A DNA stretch of 50,683 nucleotides from the NCBI GenBank assembly GCA_947074275.1, contig CAMTPA010000011.1, positions 1-50,683 on the forward strand, written 5' to 3'. The stretch is from an uncultured Bacteroides sp. GTDB taxonomy: Bacteria > Bacteroidota > Bacteroidia > Bacteroidales > Bacteroidaceae. The notes beneath the pieces were generated by a model. That model ran no database searches. It was not told the origin of the DNA and saw only the letters and a list, made by a program, of their open reading frames with translations. Of this stretch, positions 45,717 to 50,683 are shown in pieces. Both the position numbers and the translations under genes were made by a program. Position 1 is the first letter of the stretch. Every line of letters begins with the position of its first letter.

Positions 45717-46244
45717 TTAATTCGAACTGATGCTGAAAACGTGTGTACCCAGAATGTTGTTTTCAAGAAACTCTTCAAATCTGTCTCCTTGAATGCCATT
45801 ACTTATTTTTTCTACGATGTTGCCAGGAGATGCTTTGACGCTGCTGTATTTTTCAGTTTCAATGTTCAATAGGGCGTAAATTAAACTCACGCCTTTTCCG
45901 GCATCGTATTTTGCGTTTTCGTCTATCTCTACTCCGCTTTTGCGAGTGGCTGTCAGTGTGAACGACCCTGTGTATGGTGTAGATACTGGTGCAAGAACAA
46001 CTTTGTAAGGAGTTTTTATGATAGTCTCTGTTACGCTTTCGCCTTTAACGTTTGTGTAACTCAATGTAAGGTCTACAAACTCGATTGCTTGATAATAATC
46101 TGCAATACCGAACGCAACGATTGGAACAGTGGTTTCAGTAGGAATGATGATATTATCATCGTTGTCGTTGCAAGCAGTGAGTGTTGTACTGATTATTGCT
46201 ACTGCAAACAGTGCATAAAATGCTTTTCTTAAATTTTTTCTCAT
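45717..46244 (-). CDS. Lipoprotein of unknown function, tandem copy 2
   Basis: A 175-residue lipoprotein (lipobox TLTAC, Cys25). The body aligns with its upstream neighbour: FGIADYYQAIEFVDLTLSYT, ETIIKTPYKVVLAPVSTPY, FTLTATRKSGVEIDENAKYD, DRFEEFLENNILGTHVFSI. The family is not recognised; a beta-rich periplasmic or surface role is possible. The gap to the paralogue is 32 nt, and a terminator follows. Confidence 0.7.
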   Translation of the reverse strand: MRKNLRKAFYALFAVAIISTTLTACNDNDDNIIIPTETTVPIVAFGIADYYQAIEFVDLTLSYTNVKGESVTETIIKTPYKVVLAPVSTPYTGSFTLTATRKSGVEIDENAKYDAGKGVSLIYALLNIETEKYSSVKASPGNIVEKISNGIQGDRFEEFLENNILGTHVFSISSN

Positions 46245-46276
46245 TGTTCGATTTATTTTTGAGATTAATAATATGG

Positions 46277-46792
46277 TTATTTCACATTGAGCGTGTAGCT
46301 ATGCGAACCTATGAGGTGTTTCGTAAGATACTCTTCCACCTTGTCTCCTTTCAGGTCTGTGGTTTTCCCAGCGCCCTTGTTCTCTGGCGAATACACTGTT
46401 CGGTTGATGCTTCCATCTGCGTTTTTTTCTTCGTATACCAATGCTGCTCCGTATCCCAAGTCGTAAGTCGCATTCTCATCTACCGCTACTCCATTTTTGC
46501 GAGTACCTGTCAGTGTGAAGGTGCGGTTGTAGGGCAGTGTGATGGGCGATAATCTCAACTCGTAGGGCGTTTGGGTGATAGTTACTGATGCCGACTTACC
46601 TTCGAGGTCGGTGTAGGTCAGCACAAGGTCTACAAATTCGGTGGCTTGATAGCAATTGCTTATTGCAAAAAACACAGAGGTTGTAGCCTCTTGAACGGGT
46701 GGTTTGTAATCCTCACTCTTATCGCACGCTGTAAAAAGTGTTGCAGTAGCAATCATAATTAGAAAGAACGCTGTACTTAAATTTTTTCTCAT
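46277..46792 (-). CDS. Lipoprotein of unknown function, tandem copy 1
   Basis: A 171-residue lipoprotein (lipobox LFTAC, Cys23), paralogous to the next gene: FAISNCYQATEFVDLVLTYT, SVTITQTPYELRLSPITLPY, FTLTGTRKNGVAVDENATYD, DKVEEYLTKHLIGSHSYTL. Both start with MRKNL and keep the same length, so this is an old duplication under selection rather than decay. A -7 element CAAAAATA/TATTTTTG on the minus strand is at 46883-46890. Confidence 0.7.
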   Translation of the reverse strand: MRKNLSTAFFLIMIATATLFTACDKSEDYKPPVQEATTSVFFAISNCYQATEFVDLVLTYTDLEGKSASVTITQTPYELRLSPITLPYNRTFTLTGTRKNGVAVDENATYDLGYGAALVYEEKNADGSINRTVYSPENKGAGKTTDLKGDKVEEYLTKHLIGSHSYTLNVK

Positions 46793-47080
46793 TGTTTCGG
46801 TCTTTTTTTAGTTTTTGGTTTGTTGCTAAAAAGTGGCGTAAATAATTGGTCGTGTAAGGCCTGCGCCACAAATAATCGACTGCAAAAATACAATAATCCT
46901 AATAAACGCCCACTAAAAGCACTTTACAATTTAATATACAAACCTAAGAAAAAGGGCATTATGGGGCTATTTTGTCCTGCTTGCAGTAGTTTTTCGGTCG
47001 ATAATTTCGCTGTAAATGACAAAAACCGTTTCTTTGTATTGAAAAACTCAAACTGCATATTACTGATTGATTTGAAGCTT
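46793..47080. other. Intergenic region between divergent genes
   Basis: Contains a minus-strand -7 element TATTTTTG at 46883-46890 for the lipoprotein pair and, in its leader, the inverted pair GTGGCG (46833-46838) and CGCCAC (46864-46869), which could fold into a hairpin. For the plus-strand gene only weak promoter matches were seen. The frame open from 46820 is not taken as coding, since the signal peptide starts at 47081. Confidence 0.4.
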
Positions 47081-48001
47081 ATGAAAAAATATATCTTCTC
47101 TCTTGCGCTGTGGGCTGTGACGTGTGTGTCGCAAGTGTCGGCACAGTCACCCTTCGGAAGCACCCGTGCAGACTATGGAGTGAGGGGCAGCGTGCGCACG
47201 ATGACCCAAACTTGCAACAAACCCTTTGTGAGCGAAGAGGGGGTGACCGAAGGTAAGAACAAAATGCTCAATGCGCAAAACTACACGTTGAGCTTTAGCA
47301 TACAGGGCAGGGTGATTGAAGCATCGGATGTGAACTTGGCAGGTGGCTACTCGCAACGCACCACATTTGACTACGGGCGCACACGCAAGCGTATGGAAAA
47401 GGCCACCGACTATATGTATAATATGAGTGGCGAACTGCTCAATACTCGCAACGTAGAGTTCGACGCACAAGGAAAACCTTTAAGCTCAAAATGGTACATT
47501 GGTGCAGTGCCGCTCACGGTGAAAAACTACTATTACAACGACAACCACCAACTTATTCGCCTGCGTGAATCGTTTTTGCCACGCATCGGTGGCAATTATT
47601 ATCAAGTAGAATATTCCCCCGAAGGACTACCCGTTGCTATCGAGCATTACAAGCAGCGTGGCAAACTGAAGAAACGCTACGTGTATCAATACAACAATGA
47701 AGGAAAAGTGGTGAGCGTGGTGGAGTGCAACTCGCAAAAGCAGGTTGTGGGTTCGAGCAATTACGCTTACAATGAGCAAGGCGATGTGGTGATGGCGCAA
47801 GCTGTGCTGGACAACCATCGTGGAATGGAGCTGCTTGCCGAACTGTTTGGCTCTCAGGGTATGCCTCCCGGCATCAAGCATCGGATGGGAACATACACCA
47901 TAGCCTATCAATACGACGAGGAGGGCAACTGGGTGCAGTCTCTTATCAGTTTCAAGGATGAACCGACGGTGGTGTACGCTCGCGAAATCTCCTATTTCTA
48001 A
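47081..48001 (+). CDS. Secreted protein with YD/RHS-like repeats
   Basis: A 306-residue exported protein. Its signal peptide (MKKYIFSLALWAVTCVSQVSAQ) sets the start at 47081, although the frame is open from 46820. The C-terminal two thirds have strands of the form Y-x-Y-[ND]-x-x-G (YVYQYNNEGKVVSVVEC, YAYNEQGDVVMAQA, YQYDEEGNWVQSLIS), similar to YD/RHS-type repeats or the WG-like repeats of Bacteroidetes. No toxin tip or catalytic motif is seen. Function unknown. The GH28 gene follows on the same strand. Confidence 0.7.
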   Translation: MKKYIFSLALWAVTCVSQVSAQSPFGSTRADYGVRGSVRTMTQTCNKPFVSEEGVTEGKNKMLNAQNYTLSFSIQGRVIEASDVNLAGGYSQRTTFDYGRTRKRMEKATDYMYNMSGELLNTRNVEFDAQGKPLSSKWYIGAVPLTVKNYYYNDNHQLIRLRESFLPRIGGNYYQVEYSPEGLPVAIEHYKQRGKLKKRYVYQYNNEGKVVSVVECNSQKQVVGSSNYAYNEQGDVVMAQAVLDNHRGMELLAELFGSQGMPPGIKHRMGTYTIAYQYDEEGNWVQSLISFKDEPTVVYAREISYF

Positions 48002-48080
48002 ACAGCCTCATTCGCAAATCAGTAGTTACAAATAGGCTTTTCATTCGTCTTCTTGGTGTAAACCGATTAGAACAATTTTA

Positions 48081-49694
48081 ATGAAAAGAAAACTTTCCTA
48101 TGCGCTCAAGTGGACTCTTTCTCTGCTTGCGGTTGGCCTATTGGCACAGTGCGCTCAAGTTCCTGTACACATTCCTTGTGCAAGCGAGGTAGGCGCACAC
48201 GCTATGCCTGCCGATATTGCTCCCATAAAAGGAGCACCGTTTGATATGCCGCAATTGACTCGTCCTATCTTCCCCGATTTAGTAGTAAATATGGCCGCTC
48301 GTGGCATTCAGCCCGAAGTGGCGATTTCCGATTTGGTGAATGAGGCGATAGAAGAGGTGAGCCAGCAGGGTGGTGGCACTGTGCTCATTCCGCGCGGCTA
48401 CTGGAAATCAAACCGAATTGTATTGAAAAGCAACGTCAACCTGCACTTTGCCGAGGGGGCGGAGGTGGAGTTTTCGGGGATAGCCGAAGATTATCTGCCT
48501 GCTGTGTTCAACCGACACGAAGGGATTGAAGTGATGGGCGCCGCTGCTTTTATCTATGCCAATGGTGAGAACAACATCGCCGTCACGGGCAAAGGCACCA
48601 TTTGGGGGCCTCCTTTAGAAGCCGAGATACGACAACGCCCCAATGGCCCTTCGGTAGTAGAAAAAGATATTCCTGCCGATATGCCTGTGGAACTGCGTAT
48701 CTGCGACGGTGTGGATGGTCGCATTTTCTATCGTCCTAAAAGCATATCACCTATCAACTGCACCAACGTGCTCATCGAAGGGGTGACGCTGCGCCGAAGT
48801 GCTCATTGGAATGTGGTGCCTATCTATTGCGAAAACGTAATAATAAGAGGTGTAACGATTCACTCTACCGAGGTGCCCAGTGGAGACGGCATCGACATTG
48901 AATCGTCGCGCAATGTGCTGATAGAGTACTGCACGCTCAATTGTGGCGACGATTGCTATACGCTCAAGGCGGGCAGGGCAGAAGATGGGTTGCGTGTGGA
49001 AAAGCCCACCGAAAATGTAGTGATTCGTCATTCGTTGGCACTACACGGGCATGGAGGAATCACCATCGGCAGCGAAACGGCAGGCGGTGTGAACAATGTC
49101 TACTCGCACGATTGCGTGTTTGTGGGCACACGCACAGGCATCCGCTACAAAACTCGTCGCAACCGAGGTGGTGGTAGCGACAACAACATCTTTGAGCGGA
49201 TACGGATGGTGGATGTAAACAAGGCGTTCACTTGGGATTTGCTCGGCACTCCTTTTTATATGGGCGAACTTGCCGAACGCAAGCCTGCTCGCGAAATTGG
49301 CCCGCTCACACCCGAAATCAAAAACATCATTATAAAAGACTTCGTGGTGGAAAGCTCGAACGAGTTTTTCACGGCAAATGGCATCCCCGAAATCCCCTTT
49401 AGCAATGTGCTGGTAGAAAACGGCGTGGTGAAATGTAATAGACTGATTGGTGCGCTGAACGATGCCGAAGGCTTTACGATACGTAAGGTTGCTGTGGAGT
49501 GTATTGAAAATGAAATTAATATACTCGATGGGCAAAATGTTCTATTTGACGATGTGACATTCGATGCACCTGCCAAAGAAATAGTGGTGAACGTAGAGGG
49601 AGATATTTCTGGCAACATCTGCTTTCGAGGTGGAAATGTTGATGGAAAAAGCTGCTACAACTCGGTTGTTCCTTTTGTAGTGCCGCTAAAATAG
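48081..49694 (+). CDS. Glycoside hydrolase family 28 (polygalacturonase-like) lipoprotein
   Basis: A 537-residue lipoprotein (lipobox LLAQC) with a right-handed beta helix of the GH28 type. The catalytic pattern is present: Asp269 in SGDGIDIESS (position of NTD in fungal enzymes), Asp290-Asp291 in CGDDCYTLK, His324 in GHGGITIGSE and the RYK of TGIRYKTRR. It probably hydrolyses alpha-1,4 galacturonan or related pectin side chains from the cell surface. The pectin-typical NTDG is SGDG here, so a rhamnogalacturonan or other uronic acid substrate is possible. Confidence 0.92.
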   Translation: MKRKLSYALKWTLSLLAVGLLAQCAQVPVHIPCASEVGAHAMPADIAPIKGAPFDMPQLTRPIFPDLVVNMAARGIQPEVAISDLVNEAIEEVSQQGGGTVLIPRGYWKSNRIVLKSNVNLHFAEGAEVEFSGIAEDYLPAVFNRHEGIEVMGAAAFIYANGENNIAVTGKGTIWGPPLEAEIRQRPNGPSVVEKDIPADMPVELRICDGVDGRIFYRPKSISPINCTNVLIEGVTLRRSAHWNVVPIYCENVIIRGVTIHSTEVPSGDGIDIESSRNVLIEYCTLNCGDDCYTLKAGRAEDGLRVEKPTENVVIRHSLALHGHGGITIGSETAGGVNNVYSHDCVFVGTRTGIRYKTRRNRGGGSDNNIFERIRMVDVNKAFTWDLLGTPFYMGELAERKPAREIGPLTPEIKNIIIKDFVVESSNEFFTANGIPEIPFSNVLVENGVVKCNRLIGALNDAEGFTIRKVAVECIENEINILDGQNVLFDDVTFDAPAKEIVVNVEGDISGNICFRGGNVDGKSCYNSVVPFVVPLK

Positions 49695-49881
49695 TTTGCT
49701 TGTCTGCCTGCTTTTGCAGAGGAGTGTTTTTTGATGGTGAAGTGTGTTTTTGCTGTCATAATATATGGGTGTTTATGACAAAAGAGGTATATTTGCAAAC
49801 ATAAACTAACTTATACACTAATTGTAGATGTAGGTTGTGGCGATGAGATGTCGCAATGGTTCGTTTTTTAATGTGTATTTG

Positions 49882-49957
49882 TCGTTTGGTGGCAAGGCCT
49901 ATCCAGCGTGCTGGCAAGTCCTATCTACCACGCTGGCAAGGCCTATCTACCAGTTTA
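49882..49957. repeat. Palindromic intergenic element, copy E
   Basis: Begins TCGTTTGGTGGCAAGGCCTATCC, then units GGCAAGTCCTATCTACC and GGCAAGGCCTATCTACC, with CGTGCTGG and CACGCTGG joints. The right end CCAG(T) is less preserved than in other copies. Confidence 0.82.
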
Positions 49958-50097
49958 GAAAAACTCGCTTGAAAATAGCTTGATAATGAGTGGTTTATGG
50001 TAATATGGCGTTTTGGTTCATTTGTCAAATTCAAAATACGGAATTTAATATCTCGAATGCCCATTTGAGAATAGTAGAGAGTATAGGTCGTGATGGC

Positions 50098-50127
50098 TTG
50101 TGCTCTCTTTTTTAATTTGTACATTTG
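50098..50127 (+). promoter_or_regulatory. Promoter of the DUF3467 gene
   Basis: TTG (50098-50100), a 19-nt spacer and TACATTTG (50120-50127) match the consensus well; the ATG follows 33 nt later. Confidence 0.65.
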
Positions 50128-50160
50128 TGGCAGTGAAATAAACTATAAAACAAGAAAGTT

Positions 50161-50466
50161 ATGGAAAATAGAAACGGTGAAAACCAATTGCAGATTGAAT
50201 TGAAGGAAGATGTGGCACAAGGCGTTTACTCAAACCTTGCTGTGATTACCCATTCCAGCTCTGAGTTTGTGCTCGATTTTATACGCGTGGTTCCCGGTGT
50301 GCCCAAAGCCAATGTGAAATCGCGTGTTATTGTGGCTCCCGAGCACGCCAAACGTCTGCTTCACGCTTTGCAAGACAACATTGATAAATACGAACGTGCG
50401 TTTGGCGCAATTCGTTTGCCGGGCGAAGAGTTGGTGTCGCGTATGCCGATAAAAGGCGAAGCGTAG
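50161..50466 (+). CDS. DUF3467-family protein
   Basis: A 101-residue cytoplasmic protein of the DUF3467 family. The core QGVYSNLAVITHSSSEFVLDF, then IRVVPGVPKANVKSRVIVAPEHAKRLLHAL and DNIDKYERAFG are the conserved blocks. Function unknown. In many Bacteroidetes this gene follows rpoC; here it stands alone with its own promoter. Confidence 0.9.
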   Translation: MENRNGENQLQIELKEDVAQGVYSNLAVITHSSSEFVLDFIRVVPGVPKANVKSRVIVAPEHAKRLLHALQDNIDKYERAFGAIRLPGEELVSRMPIKGEA

Positions 50467-50628
50467 TGTCGCTTTCTTGATTTGAAGTGTATGGGGAAAG
50501 GTGCAAAACGGCTTGTGGTGTTTGCGATGGTTTGGGCTTGTGGCTTTGTTTGAAATCGTGTAGAAACAAAAAAGAGCTACTGTGCTGAGTAATAGAAGTC
50601 TTAAAAATGAAAAAAAACACTTGATGCG

Positions 50629-50658
50629 TTGATTATTCAATTTTTATTCGTATTTTTG
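50629..50658 (+). promoter_or_regulatory. Promoter at the right edge
   Basis: TTG (50629-50631), a 19-nt spacer and TATTTTTG (50651-50658). The next ATG is only 10 nt beyond the -7 element, so the transcript would be almost leaderless. Confidence 0.55.
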
Positions 50659-50667
50659 CACCCCAAA

Positions 50668-50683
50668 ATGTATACTTACGAAA
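50668..50683 (+). CDS. First codons of a gene cut by the window end
   Basis: ATG at 50668 opens MYTYE and runs off the window, directly behind a consensus promoter. Too short to identify. Confidence 0.35.

Larger units (their letters stand above)
49695..50160. other. Intergenic region with palindrome E and promoters
   Basis: Holds a -7-like TATATTTG at 49788-49795 (no -33 partner), palindromic element E (49882-49957) and a good promoter at 50098-50127. No gene was seen. Confidence 0.55.

Noticed and set aside
1..50683. tRNA, rRNA, CRISPR array, insertion sequence
   Set aside because: No regularly spaced repeats, no transposase motifs, and no tRNA or rRNA signatures were seen on either strand.

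Overview
This window looks like a draft or metagenome contig from the order Bacteroidales, most likely a member that has a type IX secretion system (Prevotellaceae- or Porphyromonadaceae-like). Evidence for this: promoters of the Bacteroidetes form TTTG-N19-TAnnTTTG in front of several genes; a hybrid two-component regulator next to a GH3 glycosidase; proteins with Por-type C-terminal sorting tails; an HU-like protein, amidase and 'smalltalk' trio; FISUMP-type surface proteins; and a DUF3467 protein. The species cannot be read from the sequence. Bases 13-45 are an Illumina adapter, so genomic sequence starts at about base 46.

Layout. 46-1010: a truncated N6-adenine DNA methyltransferase. 1249-2326: HU-like protein, T7-lysozyme-like amidase and a 38-residue smalltalk-type peptide. 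2327-2839: a terminator and a TPP riboswitch. 2840-6943: thiamine operon thiS, a TenI-like/ThiE fusion, thiG, thiH and thiF. 7001-8179: a membrane-anchored AraC-type regulator. 8347-10737: a large secreted T9SS cargo protein. 11014-13130: a lipoprotein alpha/beta hydrolase followed by a decayed tandem copy. 13289-15925: a thioredoxin-fold lipoprotein without CxxC, and a YifB/ComM-like ATPase.

16009-26869 (minus strand) is a defence island: hsdM, dinD, hsdS fused to a degenerate nucleotidyltransferase-like domain, a TIR-like protein, a four-helix membrane protein, a papain/C39-like cysteine peptidase, rloA, rloB and hsdR. Two consensus promoters divide it into hsdM-to-peptidase and rloA-rloB-hsdR. 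The TIR, membrane and peptidase trio is the best candidate here for an undescribed system.

27237-33786: a hybrid two-component sensor-regulator and a GH3 beta-glucosidase-like enzyme. 33837-35948: DUF418 membrane protein, VOC protein and a convergent GNAT acetyltransferase. 36102-38713: a cassette of two FISUMP paralogues and a T9SS-tail protein, with its own promoter and terminator, flanked by a 143-bp direct repeat that is a copy of the 3' end of the neighbouring glycosyltransferase gene. 38546-45328 (minus): three glycosyltransferases and a flippase behind metG, a surface-glycan module. 45717-46792 (minus): two tandem paralogous lipoproteins. 47081-49694: a secreted YD-repeat-like protein and a GH28 polygalacturonase-like lipoprotein. 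50161-50466: DUF3467 protein. The first codons of another gene lie at the right end.

A family of palindromic intergenic elements, 50-80 bp and built on GGCAAGGCCTATCTACC-type units, occurs five times, always between genes. No tRNA, rRNA, CRISPR array or transposase was found.
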